From NCBI RefSeq assembly GCF_001273775.1, contig NZ_CP011801.1, positions 2,830,001 through 2,894,000 on the forward strand: a stretch of DNA of 64,000 nt, in the 5' to 3' direction. Origin of the DNA: Nitrospira moscoviensis (GTDB taxonomy: Bacteria; Nitrospirota; Nitrospiria; Nitrospirales; Nitrospiraceae). Shown here in pieces: positions 56,634 through 64,000 of the stretch. The position numbers were made by a program, and so were the translations under genes. The notes under the pieces are model-generated. The model worked only from the letters and a program-made list of their open reading frames with translations, had not been told where the DNA came from and did no database searches. Within the stretch, counting starts at the first letter, position 1; every line of letters starts with the position of its first letter.

Positions 56634-57203
56634 ATGGTCCTCTCCATCATGGTCTCCGGCCACAGACCCGGCAAGTTAGGCGGCTACACCGTCAATCCCA
56701 TCGCCAGGCGCATCCGTAAAGAGCTCCATGACATTATGGCCAAGGCGCGGCACCGATTCGCCTCCTGTGTGGGCATCACGGGTATGGCCCAAGGCGTCGA
56801 CCAGTGGTTCGCGGAAGTCTGCCGTGGCCTCTCCATCCCCTACATCGCCTACATCCCTTTCCCCGGACAGGAACGGTTGTGGCCTTCGGATGCTCAACAG
56901 CATTACCGCCAGTTGGTAGCCGACGCTTCCGAAGTCCGCGTCGGTCCGTCTGTGAGGACAAAGCCCGACATTATCGCCGCGCTTCAGCGGAGGAATTCCG
57001 AGATGGTGAGCGGATGTCATGCGGCCATCGCGGTATGGGATGGATCTTCCGGTGGTACCGCCAATGCTGTGAGAAAACTAACCGACCTAGGCCGGCCACT
57101 CCTTCGGTTGGACCCGCGCAAGCCTGTCGATCCCGCAACCGTTGATCACTGGCTCGATACATTGTCGGACTTCGCTTCATCTGCCAGGAGGCATCTTCCA
57201 TGA
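56634..57203 (+). CDS. SLOG/DUF1273-like Rossmann protein
   Basis: 189 residues with GGAGGCGATCAGC upstream. Motifs SGHRPGKLGGY, GMAQGVDQWFAE, IPFPGQERLWP and AVWDGSSGGTANAV match the SLOG superfamily (YpsA/DUF1273 type), which bind nucleotides or NAD-derived ligands. Members act as sensors or effectors in defence and as phage proteins. It follows the helicase by 114 bases and overlaps the next gene by 4 bases. Confidence 0.82.
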   Translation: MVLSIMVSGHRPGKLGGYTVNPIARRIRKELHDIMAKARHRFASCVGITGMAQGVDQWFAEVCRGLSIPYIAYIPFPGQERLWPSDAQQHYRQLVADASEVRVGPSVRTKPDIIAALQRRNSEMVSGCHAAIAVWDGSSGGTANAVRKLTDLGRPLLRLDPRKPVDPATVDHWLDTLSDFASSARRHLP

Positions 57204-57676
57204 CTCTTGATCATCCGCCTCTTACCCACGACGAACGGAAAGCGGCGGAAGCTGCTTTTCAAGGACGACCGATCAATCCCATGTGGTCGCAGAAAGCTCA
57301 GCACATCTATGACGGCATCCGCGCCGCGCAAGCCAACCGCCCTACCAACAGCCGGGCTGCGGATGTTGTGCCTCCAGTTCGAACCACCATCGCCAGTCTG
57401 TCGTCTTATCTCCATTACTCCGATTCGGCCCCCTTCGCTCCTCGGATCGCACAAGTTTGGATCCTCGAATACCAGGACACGAGGGAGCGTCGCCTGGAAG
57501 TGTGTCCAGGTGCTACGTCGATCGAGCAACTCCTGAGAGTCTTTCGCCGGAGAGCTCTCGGCCGACCGTTCACGATCCAGATGGTTGATGTCGCCAGCAT
57601 GCCACTCCCTGCGGACGGCTTATCGTTCTACAGTCACGACGCCCGATGCATCGACCAAGGCGGATTCCTGGCATGA
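57200..57676 (+). CDS. Unknown protein coupled to SLOG gene
   Basis: 158 residues starting in the ATGA overlap. A Pro-rich N-terminus with a Met-Trp pair (INPMWSQKAQHIYDGIRAAQ) leads into a compact alpha/beta part (IAQVWILEYQDTRERRLEVCPGATSIEQLLRVFRR). No family recognised. The overlap implies joint function with the SLOG protein. Confidence 0.6.
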   Translation: MTLDHPPLTHDERKAAEAAFQGRPINPMWSQKAQHIYDGIRAAQANRPTNSRAADVVPPVRTTIASLSSYLHYSDSAPFAPRIAQVWILEYQDTRERRLEVCPGATSIEQLLRVFRRRALGRPFTIQMVDVASMPLPADGLSFYSHDARCIDQGGFLA

Positions 57677-57729
57677 GCACGACCGATGCACCACCTTGTT
57701 CACGCTTCTTCAACCGTGGGTCTCGATCT

Positions 57730-57746
57730 GGCCCGCTGCGCGGGCA
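57730..57746 (+). repeat. GGCCCGC hairpin repeat copy 3
   Basis: GGCCCGCTGCGCGGGCA, identical over 17 bases to copy 4 at 58618-58634, 48 bases ahead of the RNase H gene. Confidence 0.65.
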
Positions 57747-57794
57747 TTGTCTCCGGCCCGGCGTCTCTGGTAAACGAACAGCAAGGAGGACACC

Positions 57795-58559
57795 ATGACG
57801 CTCCAGGATTTGGCAGATGCCATGACCAGCGGACTGAAAGAGCAAGGGATCATCGCCACGCCCGGCCCGTCGATGAATAACCAGTACGCTGCGAAACTAC
57901 TTGTCCAGATGCAGAACGGACCCAGTCTCGGAGCTATCAAGCTGTATGTCGGCAAACGCGGCCCCACTCTGGTCCCTGATGAATTGCACTCCTGTCCACC
58001 GGCGATTCGATCATCCATAACTGAGGTATGGCAGTGCATTTCCGGTGGGAACTCTGCTGCTCCGAGCGGTCACGACACGCTGACCATCGAGCCGTCGGTG
58101 ATCCAGGTTTGGGTGGACGGCGCCTGTCTCCAGGCACCGCTCGGGTACCGGTTCGGGTGGTCGTTCGTCATCCAGCAAGGTGATCGGGAATTGCACCGTG
58201 ACTCCGGCAGCCTTCTGCAGAGCGGCGCATTCGAACATCGCAACGTCGGAGCCGAACTCGAGGCCGCCACCCGCGCGCTGACCTGGTGTGTTCTCAACGG
58301 GTACAAGCAGGTCACGGTGTACCACGATTACGAAGGTATCGCCGCCTGGCCAACCGGCGCTTGGCGGGCCAATACCCCTCCGACCCGCGAGTATGCCCGG
58401 TTCGTCAAAGCCCTACCGCTTGAGATCACCTGGCAGAAGGTTCAAGCACACCGTGGCATTGCGATGAATGAACTGGTTGATCAACTCGCCAACCGCGCGG
58501 CAGCCGAGAGTCCTGCTCTTCCTATTCCCGCGAGCTCGACTCCTGATCCCGTCATGTGA
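57795..58559 (+). CDS. RNase H-like protein with extra N-terminal domain
   Basis: 254 residues with AAGGAGGACACC upstream. The C-terminal half is an RNase HI fold with its four acidic residues in place: VWVDGACL, NVGAELEAATRAL, VYHDYEGIAAW and NELVDQLA. It would cut the RNA strand of RNA-DNA hybrids, for instance during plasmid replication. The N-terminal ~100 residues (LADAMTSGLKEQGI, KLLVQMQNGPSLGAIKLYVG) form a separate unknown domain. The last 15 residues are Pro/Ser-rich. Confidence 0.82.
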   Translation: MTLQDLADAMTSGLKEQGIIATPGPSMNNQYAAKLLVQMQNGPSLGAIKLYVGKRGPTLVPDELHSCPPAIRSSITEVWQCISGGNSAAPSGHDTLTIEPSVIQVWVDGACLQAPLGYRFGWSFVIQQGDRELHRDSGSLLQSGAFEHRNVGAELEAATRALTWCVLNGYKQVTVYHDYEGIAAWPTGAWRANTPPTREYARFVKALPLEITWQKVQAHRGIAMNELVDQLANRAAAESPALPIPASSTPDPVM

Positions 58560-58609
58560 AACCCGCCCTTCCGCGCACGTCTTTTTTTCCACCGTCCAAC
58601 TCCCTGAAC

Positions 58610-58642
58610 GGACATCGGGCCCGCTGCGCGGGCAGCATGTCC
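58610..58642 (+). repeat. GGCCCGC hairpin repeat copy 4, extended stem
   Basis: The 17-base element at 58618-58634 is enclosed by a second stem, GGACAT (58610-58615) and ATGTCC (58637-58642). It lies 138 bases ahead of ssb copy 3. Confidence 0.65.
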
Positions 58643-58780
58643 GAAGTGATGACAGGGTATCTCACGAATCAGACCACATTGCATGTCGACTTCGGTGAAC
58701 GGCCGAGGCCCAGGCCTGTCGTTCTCTATTGCTCTGCATTCCTGCAGGGCCTTTGTTCACCCATGAAAAGGAGTGTTGCG

Positions 58781-59170
58781 ATGAGCACTGCTACCGTTGA
58801 TTCCGGAGCAGACCGGAAACTATTCAAAGATACGAACAAGCTCGAGATGACCGGACGGCTTGCGAGGAACCCGGAGATCCGCTACCGAGCCAACAGCCAG
58901 GCTGTGACCACGTTCGACCTCTGCAGCACTGAGGAGTATCCGGTCCAAGGGGAGGTGCGGAAGCGGGAATGCTGGGTCACGGTCGTCATGTATGGCCCCG
59001 ACGGCGAGAAGTTCGCCGGTGAAGGCCAAAAAGGCGATTGGATCGGCATCATCGGCAAACTCCAACAGCGTCGCTGGGAAACCGAGGATGGCCAGAAGCG
59101 CGCGAAGCATGAGATCGTCGCTTTCTCCGCCGAAGTTAAGCGCAAGGCTCGCACGACCACCCAGAGCTGA
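58781..59170 (+). CDS. Divergent single-strand-binding-like protein, copy 3
   Basis: 129 residues from ATG 58781 (AAAAGGAGTGTTGCG upstream; earlier in-frame starts lack a site). OB-fold pattern: NKLEMTGRLARNPEIRYRANSQAVTTFDLCST, CWVTVVMYGPDGEKFAGEGQKGDWIGIIGKLQQRRWE, HEIVAFSAEVKRK. Basic C-terminus, no acidic tail. Only distantly similar to copies 1 and 2. Confidence 0.78.
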   Translation: MSTATVDSGADRKLFKDTNKLEMTGRLARNPEIRYRANSQAVTTFDLCSTEEYPVQGEVRKRECWVTVVMYGPDGEKFAGEGQKGDWIGIIGKLQQRRWETEDGQKRAKHEIVAFSAEVKRKARTTTQS

Positions 59171-59184
59171 TCCAGCTCAAAGCG

Positions 59185-59209
59185 GGCGGCTTCAGACCAT
59201 GGAGCCGCC
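59185..59209 (+). promoter_or_regulatory. Leader hairpin before small membrane protein
   Basis: GGCGGCT (59185-59191) and AGCCGCC (59203-59209) form a perfect 7-bp stem with an 11-base loop directly after ssb copy 3. There is no T-run of note. Confidence 0.4.
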
Positions 59210-59304
59210 TGTTGTGTTTCGAGAGCGTGTCTGTCGCTCTCCACCCTGGGCCATGGGGACTAACATGGCCTCCCTCTCGGCACCGATTTATTCAGAGGTT
59301 CACA

Positions 59305-59484
59305 ATGAACATCTTCGACTTCGCCTTCGCCGCTATCCTGCAATTCATGGCTGCTTCGGTCACCCTGGGTACCGTCCTCGGCACGATTGCGATCTACGCC
59401 TGCCTGGGCCAGGACAGACGAACGGCTCGTCGTACGCTCTTCATCCATATTCCGCCGCACTATCCGCTCGGCCGCTGCCGGTAG
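59305..59484 (+). CDS. 59-residue single-pass membrane protein
   Basis: ATG 59305 follows GAGGTTCACA. One hydrophobic span at about residues 3-34 (FAFAAILQFMAASVTLGTVLGT...), then a basic, His/Pro-rich tail (RRTARRTLFIHIPPHYPLG). Function is unknown; small membrane proteins of this type are common in mobile elements. Confidence 0.5.
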   Translation: MNIFDFAFAAILQFMAASVTLGTVLGTIAIYACLGQDRRTARRTLFIHIPPHYPLGRCR

Positions 59485-59546
59485 ACACTGGTCAGACTCG
59501 CTGCGCTCGTAGACCACACCTCCTGGGTGATGCAAGGAGGTGCGCC

Positions 59547-59876
59547 ATGACTGTGCTGACCCGCGGACAAATCAGGCCGGGCGTGATCGGCATCGATACG
59601 ACCGTGAAGTCTGCTACCGGACTGTGGCGATCCTTCGCCCCGACGTGGCCCATGGTGATGGGGTGGAAGCGTGGGGAAGTGACTTGGGTGCAGTACGTCG
59701 CACAATACACTGCGATCCTCGCGCGTGTTCCTGATGCTGTCTGGAACACTCTGGCCGCGCAACCGGAAGTCCGATTGCTCTGCTATTGTCGTGATGGCAT
59801 GCCCTGCCACACGCACCTCATTATCGAGTATGCGGTGGCAACCTGGCCCGACCGCTTTCTCGATGGACGCACGTGA
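59547..59876 (+). CDS. Small protein with CYCRDGxxCH motif
   Basis: 109 residues from ATG 59547 with a strong AAGGAGGTGCGCC site. The signature LLCYCRDGMPCHTHLIIEYAV resembles the end of DUF488/DUF4326-like proteins, whose cysteine-histidine segment reads CYC...G..CH. The family function is unknown. It could bind a metal. Confidence 0.62.
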   Translation: MTVLTRGQIRPGVIGIDTTVKSATGLWRSFAPTWPMVMGWKRGEVTWVQYVAQYTAILARVPDAVWNTLAAQPEVRLLCYCRDGMPCHTHLIIEYAVATWPDRFLDGRT

Positions 59877-59928
59877 CATCGGTCCTTCCACCGCCCTGGA
59901 TGCTGAATTGCTTCCGACCGAAAAGAAG

Positions 59929-59946
59929 GCCGCCGCGGACGGCGGC
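59929..59946 (+). promoter_or_regulatory. Leader hairpin GCCGCCG-CGGA-CGGCGGC
   Basis: A perfect 7-bp stem with a 4-base loop, 43 bases ahead of the next gene. No T-run. Confidence 0.45.
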
Positions 59947-59989
59947 AGGAGATCACGAAGGTGACTATCGTCTCACCAAGGAGGCCACG

Positions 59990-60166
59990 ATGCGGTTCGA
60001 GATGCAGATCTCACAGGGGATTCTGGACAAGCTGAAGGGGAAGGCTCATCAGGAGGTCGACTCGTTCGCCCGCCGGCATTTCCGGATCAAGGAAGTGCAG
60101 GCACGAGAAGAAGAGCAAGCCCGCACTCACACTTTCAACACTATCCGGGCGGCACTGAGTCGCTAA
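59990..60166 (+). CDS. 58-residue helical protein
   Basis: ATG 59990 follows AAGGAGGCCACG. The peptide is charged and helical (ISQGILDKLKGKAHQEVDSFARRHF). No family recognised. It is the last of the plus-strand run before a strand switch. Confidence 0.5.
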   Translation: MRFEMQISQGILDKLKGKAHQEVDSFARRHFRIKEVQAREEEQARTHTFNTIRAALSR

Positions 60167-60443
60167 CGCTTCTCAGGCGAGTGGACATGCCTACCATACC
60201 ACGCTTCTAAGACAACCGGCTTCCCCCGGGCTGCCACAGATCGAGCGGGAGCACGCCGCTCTGTCCCAATGTCGCGGCTTCGCGCCCACGATGCGGGCAC
60301 TCGCCGCTCTCCGACACGTCCATATCGCGCACATGGACGGCATAGGAGTGGGCCGGCGCTTCGCACCGGCAGGACACATAGCTCGGTGGCGCTCTCTCCG
60401 AATCGTCGGATCAGGATCCACTGCTGCCGCAATGCGCTCCCCA

Positions 60444-60965
60444 TCATGGATCCACGTCCCGTCTGCTCACTGCTGTCTGCCCAACATCACATAGTTGCTC
60501 TTTCCCGTCGACGACACGGACTTCGATTATTCCCCGATTCCTTCTCATCCGAAACCTGGCCTTGACCTTTCTGGCAAGGTTTATGAGGAACGGTTTCATT
60601 CGTGGGTCGATTTTGTGGTAGGCGATGAGATAGTCTGCTATCCGGGTGGGCATCGTGCGGTAATTCTTTCGCAGCCACATTTCTATTTGCTTTTCCGTTT
60701 TCACCCAGCGCTGGCTTGCCATCCCGTACCTACAAGCACGCTGATACATGAACGGCACTGCCTCTGGGCACTCCGCCTCTGCCCGGACAAACAAGGTATC
60801 CACCTCCTCGCAGTACATCCGAATCCTGATTCGTTTGCCTGTGTCGCTTGAGCTTTCAGAGGGAGGTTGGAGCGCGTTCGACACCTGAGTCCCATCAATA
60901 GGCCCTACCGGCAACGCGCCGTCAGAAACAGGAGATGCCTTCACTTCCCCGGACCCGTTCCCCAT
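60444..60965 (-). CDS. Putative protein of unknown function
   Basis: 173 residues from ATG 60965; GGAGGG lies about 12 bases upstream, a little far. The N-terminal 45 residues are low-complexity. The rest is a basic, helical domain (KTEKQIEMWLRKNYRTMPTRIADYLIAYHKIDPRMKPFLINLARKVKARFRMRRNRG) of the kind seen in plasmid replication or nucleic-acid binding proteins, but no family is recognised. It is the only minus-strand gene between 53.2 and 63 kb. Confidence 0.5.
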   Translation of the reverse strand: MGNGSGEVKASPVSDGALPVGPIDGTQVSNALQPPSESSSDTGKRIRIRMYCEEVDTLFVRAEAECPEAVPFMYQRACRYGMASQRWVKTEKQIEMWLRKNYRTMPTRIADYLIAYHKIDPRMKPFLINLARKVKARFRMRRNRGIIEVRVVDGKEQLCDVGQTAVSRRDVDP

Positions 60966-61554
60966 CCCGATTTACTTTCCCTCCGTCGCCTCGTGAGTTC
61001 AGGACAGTATATTCATATCTGTTATGTACGAACGTCTTGAGCACAATCCCGTCAGCAACCTCGACCAGGAAATGCGAACAGCTCGCAACCCCGTACAGCC
61101 CCTTAATAAGGGGGTTCACTCTGAAGGGAACCATCGCGGTATCCCTCGGTCTTATGGCAATTCGGATGTAGAGGTATTACTGCTTTGAGACCGACCCTCC
61201 AAACTCCTTGATCTCGTGGAGCTTAGAACTGCTCCAGACAGTCGCCCTCAACCGGCTGACCCGGGCATTGAGGCAACCTCGACAGGGAGGGCCCGCCTTA
61301 TACACCTATATATAAAGGATAGAGCGACCTTCCTTAGACCTTCAGCGTACATCGCTTTCACCATATAACCTATGGATGATATTCATCTTGTATGTCCATT
61401 GAACTTGTTCGCACTTCCCTGCTCCCGCTTTGGCTTGGTGACTTTGATGGTTTCCTGGAATCCTGGGAGACTCTCTAGCGTCTGGTCAGTAATACGAGAG
61501 GCGAGAAGCCAGATTATCCGTTACTACCAACCAGTCGAACTAAAGGAGCGCTAT
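60966..61554. other. Upstream region of parMR
   Basis: About 590 bases before the ParM-like gene. It should contain the promoter and the centromere-like parC site. A TATA-rich stretch (61303-61316) and a GGGCCC at 61290-61295 were noted, but I found no tandem iterons by eye. The ORF at 60922-61134 on the minus strand is not supported. Confidence 0.4.
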
Positions 61555-62667
61555 ATGGCAACTCGCACAAGGGCGACCGCCAAGGCAGGAATGACATCAG
61601 GCGTTAGACATTCACCGAACCAACCGAACGGAGAGGTGTCGTTCATCGGTCTTGACGTGGGCTATGGGTACACGAAAATTGTCTTCGAAGACGGGCAACG
61701 CATCATCTATCCCTCGCTAGTGGCACCGGTTGCCGTCACCTCGATCGACCTGGGTCTCTCGCTCTCAAAGAGCGCCGTTCAGGTCGAGGGAGCCGATTAT
61801 GTCGTTGGCGAGGAAGCAGTCCAGGCCGGCTGGAGGTTCCGCGAACAATATGACGGGTGGTGGACCTCTCCCACGTTTAAGGCGCTCGTGGCATTTGCCG
61901 CACGCCATGTGCCCGAAGGCGCCCACGTGTTCACAGGCCTTCCGCTCCATGTGTATGCGTCTGCAGCGGCCCAGACTCAGGTGGCAGAGGTAGTCCGGAA
62001 GGGACTTCGCACGAACCAGGTTACGGTCTTCCCTCAGGGGGTAGGGGCGTTCTTCGCTGCGATCGCTGCGCATCCCGGTTCTGAGGAAGGCCGAAACGCC
62101 TTCGTCGATATCGGCATGCGCACGACCGAGTTCGTCGGCATGTCCAATCGCCAATTTCTGAGCGACCTCTCATGCGGCAAGGTCCTGGGCGTCACAGAAC
62201 TCTTCGCCCGCGTTGCCGAGAGCTTGACTCACCAGCATGAAAGAGCAATCGATCCCTACGAAGTCGATCTCGCGATTCAAGGTCTTCGCCCGATAAAGGT
62301 CAAAGGGGACAATCTCGCCCAAAAGGTCATCGATGAGACCATCCAACCCCTTCTCAAACCATTTGCCGAACGCATCCTCGGCGAAATGGCCAGACTCTGG
62401 GGACCAGGCGCTCCGTCCTTTGACCGGGTCATTTTCTGCGGCGGAGGAGCATTGATGCTCAAGCCTTATCTATCAGCATTCCGAGGGAAAGTGGAATTTC
62501 TCAGAGACTCGCAATACGCGAACGCTTGTGGCTATCTGCACTTCGGCCGTTGGGTCTACCAACGAACGGTCACGAACAATGCGGTCCATCCGACACAGTC
62601 CGAGCAGGATCACCAGGGGGAATCAATTCAAGATGAGGATATGCTTCGTGTAGGAGGGACCATATGA
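61555..62667 (+). CDS. parM: ParM-like actin ATPase (plasmid segregation)
   Basis: 370 residues from ATG 61555 (AAAGGAGCGCTAT upstream). Actin-fold nucleotide motifs: phosphate 1 GLDVGYGYTKI, phosphate 2 FVDIGMRTTEF and adenosine motif VIFCGGGALML. It would polymerise to push plasmid or element copies apart. It overlaps the next small gene as ATGA, the usual ParM-ParR order. A StbA/Alp type classification is possible. Confidence 0.87.
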   Translation: MATRTRATAKAGMTSGVRHSPNQPNGEVSFIGLDVGYGYTKIVFEDGQRIIYPSLVAPVAVTSIDLGLSLSKSAVQVEGADYVVGEEAVQAGWRFREQYDGWWTSPTFKALVAFAARHVPEGAHVFTGLPLHVYASAAAQTQVAEVVRKGLRTNQVTVFPQGVGAFFAAIAAHPGSEEGRNAFVDIGMRTTEFVGMSNRQFLSDLSCGKVLGVTELFARVAESLTHQHERAIDPYEVDLAIQGLRPIKVKGDNLAQKVIDETIQPLLKPFAERILGEMARLWGPGAPSFDRVIFCGGGALMLKPYLSAFRGKVEFLRDSQYANACGYLHFGRWVYQRTVTNNAVHPTQSEQDHQGESIQDEDMLRVGGTI

Positions 62668-62987
62668 GGAAGGAGCCGGAGAAGGGGCATCGCATCTACC
62701 GGCTCTATTTCAACGAAGAAGATCCGTCCGACGTTGCCCTCCGGCGTTGGATCTGGTCACTGCCGGCTCGCAAACGGGGTCATATCATCAAAAGCATCTT
62801 AAGAAAACAGCTCGCGGACTGGGGAAGAATGAAAGGCCGCCGTGTGACCCGTACACCTCAACCCATCAAGCGGATGGGCTCCCAACGCACCATCCGGGCA
62901 CATGAAACACCGAAACCAAGCGCCTCCAACAACGATATTCAATCCCTACTCAACCGAGCCTTCGCCTCGAAGGCATCCACCCCTTGA
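62664..62987 (+). CDS. ParR-like partition adaptor
   Basis: 107 residues. The N-terminal half (HRIYRLYFNEEDPSDVALRRWIWSLPARKRGHIIKSILRKQLAD) has the strand-helix-helix layout of ribbon-helix-helix ParR/StbB adaptors. The C-terminal half is basic and disordered. It would bind a centromere site and cap ParM filaments. Position directly after parM supports this. Confidence 0.7.
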   Translation: MRKEPEKGHRIYRLYFNEEDPSDVALRRWIWSLPARKRGHIIKSILRKQLADWGRMKGRRVTRTPQPIKRMGSQRTIRAHETPKPSASNNDIQSLLNRAFASKASTP

Positions 62988-63001
62988 TCAGGCCTGTAAC
63001 T

Positions 63002-63235
63002 CTAGGTTGAACTCCCAACTCTGGTGTGGTAACCGATCTCACCTAAGCGCTCGGTGATCGCCTTGGCTTCCACCAACGCCGCGTCATACAGCACCTCGAT
63101 CAGTTGGTTGCGCGCCTGAGCGCGAACCTGCCTTATCCCCTGCAGCGTTTTGAGGAGGCGCTCAACCCGCTGTTCGCACCCCTCACAAGTGAGCCGCTGC
63201 CCACCGACGACTTCGAGACCAATGGACTTAAGCAT
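63002..63235 (-). CDS. HMA-domain metal-binding protein
   Basis: 77 residues from ATG 63235 (GGGAGG upstream; GTG 63244 is in frame). A small ferredoxin-like fold with the metal motif C-E-G-C (LTCEGCEQRVERLL). The usual MT/H before the first Cys is LT. It would carry copper(I) or a similar ion to the P-type ATPase, whose stop codon overlaps its start region. Confidence 0.8.
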   Translation of the reverse strand: MLKSIGLEVVGGQRLTCEGCEQRVERLLKTLQGIRQVRAQARNQLIEVLYDAALVEAKAITERLGEIGYHTRVGSST

Positions 63236-64000
63236 ATGTCGCACCTCCCTTTAATGCGGGCACCCTGGACGGCACCTGTGGCGCACGCCCGACCGTCTTG
63301 ATCGCCTCGAAGAAATAGGTGCCACGACTCCACAGGGAATTCATGAAAATGGAGGTGACGCTGGCCGCCATGGCCACCATGCCCCATATCGGATAGACCA
63401 ATCCCGTCGCGGCTGCCGGAATGCCCAGCCCGTTGAACGTGAAGGCCAAGATGACGTTTTGCACCATCTTTCTATAGCTGTAACGGCTGATCGCATAAGC
63501 ATCGAGCACGGCACTGACCCGCCTGTTGAGGATGATGACATTGGCGGACTCGATCGCGATATCAGCTCCGCTTCCGAAGGCAATGCCGACCTCGGCCTGC
63601 ATCAGCGCCGGAGCATCGTTGATGCCGTCACCGACCATCGCCACGCGCGCGCGCTCCTGAAGCTTGCGGATCATCGCGGCCTTCTCGGCCGGCAGGACGC
63701 GGGCATGGACCTCTTCGACCCCCACGGCACGGGCGAAATGCAGTGCCGCCCGCTCGTTATCACCGGTGATCAGGCTCGTGCGGATGCCGAGGGCGTGCAG
63801 TTTCCGAACCGTCTCCGCGGCGTCGGGCCGCAGTGCATCGCCAAGCGCCAGCAATCCGAGCAGTTCGCCATCCCGCGCAGCAGCGATGACCGTCAGTCCC
63901 TGCGATTCGAGCTCATTGATCCGTGCCTGCTGAGGCGCGAAGTTCACTCCCTCGCTCGCGAGAAATGACGGGCTGCCGACCATCAACCTGGCACCCCCGA
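63228..64000 (-). CDS. Copper-type P1B ATPase, C-terminal part (cut by window edge)
   Basis: At least 257 residues are in the window and the frame runs off the right edge. Visible are part of the nucleotide-binding domain (ARDGELLGLLALGDALRPDA, LITGDNERAA), the hinge GDGINDAPAL, and the final two membrane segments with WSRGTYFFEAIKTVG. It exports Cu+ or related ions. The DKTGT and CPC motifs are off-window. It overlaps the HMA protein gene, suggesting an operon. Confidence 0.9.
   Translation of the reverse strand, partial: GGARLMVGSPSFLASEGVNFAPQQARINELESQGLTVIAAARDGELLGLLALGDALRPDAAETVRKLHALGIRTSLITGDNERAALHFARAVGVEEVHARVLPAEKAAMIRKLQERARVAMVGDGINDAPALMQAEVGIAFGSGADIAIESANVIILNRRVSAVLDAYAISRYSYRKMVQNVILAFTFNGLGIPAAATGLVYPIWGMVAMAASVTSIFMNSLWSRGTYFFEAIKTVGRAPQVPSRVPALKGGATYA

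Noticed and set aside
60922..61134. A 70-codon minus-strand frame upstream of the 60444-60965 gene
   Set aside because: It overlaps that gene's start, lacks a ribosome site and has no motif.

Overview
The window looks like part of a chromosome from a Nitrospira-like bacterium (phylum Nitrospirota). This is inferred from gene content: a large DUF2309-type inorganic-carbon uptake operon, a rubrerythrin/Fur/DUF3501/Fe-S oxidoreductase cluster, many periplasmic c-type and cupredoxin genes and GC-rich coding. No rRNA or tRNA was seen, so the assignment rests on families and style only.

Region 1 (about 0.2-34.2 kb) is chromosomal and reads almost wholly on the minus strand. In transcription order, an operon runs from 15.8 to 5.8 kb: a DabB-like membrane subunit, a second shorter proton-antiporter-type membrane protein, two full-length DabA-like proteins and a small PII-like protein. 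It is followed by a GAF/PAS histidine kinase and a sigma-54-dependent response regulator. Between 16.4 and 19.5 kb lies a decayed patch: a radC fragment, an intact VapBC-type pair and a broken katG. From 22.9 to 19.5 kb there is a peroxide/iron set (Fur/PerR-type regulator with a palindromic operator, rubrerythrin, CCG-domain Fe-S protein, DUF3501). From 30.9 to 23.7 kb come lipoproteins, a CcsA-type cytochrome c assembly protein, a cupredoxin, an AlgE-like porin and small proteins, and at 34.2-30.8 kb an ECF sigma/anti-sigma pair and a metallophosphoesterase/cytochrome c operon.

Region 2 (about 34.3-45 kb) is a defence island. It has an intact RadC-like JAB protein, a dead type ISP-like restriction-modification gene (two nonsense codons and a frameshift), a complete CBASS operon of the CapV / CD-NTase / stand-alone E2 layout, and a divergent cassette of XRE regulator, ImmA/IrrE protease, DUF5131 (Gp37/Gp68) and TcmP. 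A clean sigma-70 promoter with a palindrome at its start site lies between CBASS and the XRE gene.

Region 3 (about 45.5-63 kb) resembles the housekeeping block of an integrated plasmid or conjugative element: a macro-domain protein, an RHH/PIN toxin-antitoxin pair, three divergent single-strand-binding proteins, two paralogous zinc-ribbon proteins of unknown function, an SF1 helicase, a SLOG-like protein, an RNase H with an extra N-terminal domain, many small proteins and a ParM/ParR-type partition pair. Four same-orientation copies of a GGCCCGC-N(1-3)-GCGGGCA hairpin sit in front of genes here. No integrase, relaxase or replication initiator was recognised. The window ends (63.0-64.0 kb) in a copper-type P-ATPase, cut by the window edge, followed by an HMA domain protein.

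The best candidates for undescribed biology are the XRE-ImmA-DUF5131-TcmP cassette, the paralogous zinc-ribbon pair embedded among ssb genes with the recurring leader hairpin, the anti-sigma factor carrying a periplasmic CXXCH motif, and the double-DabA carbon-uptake operon.
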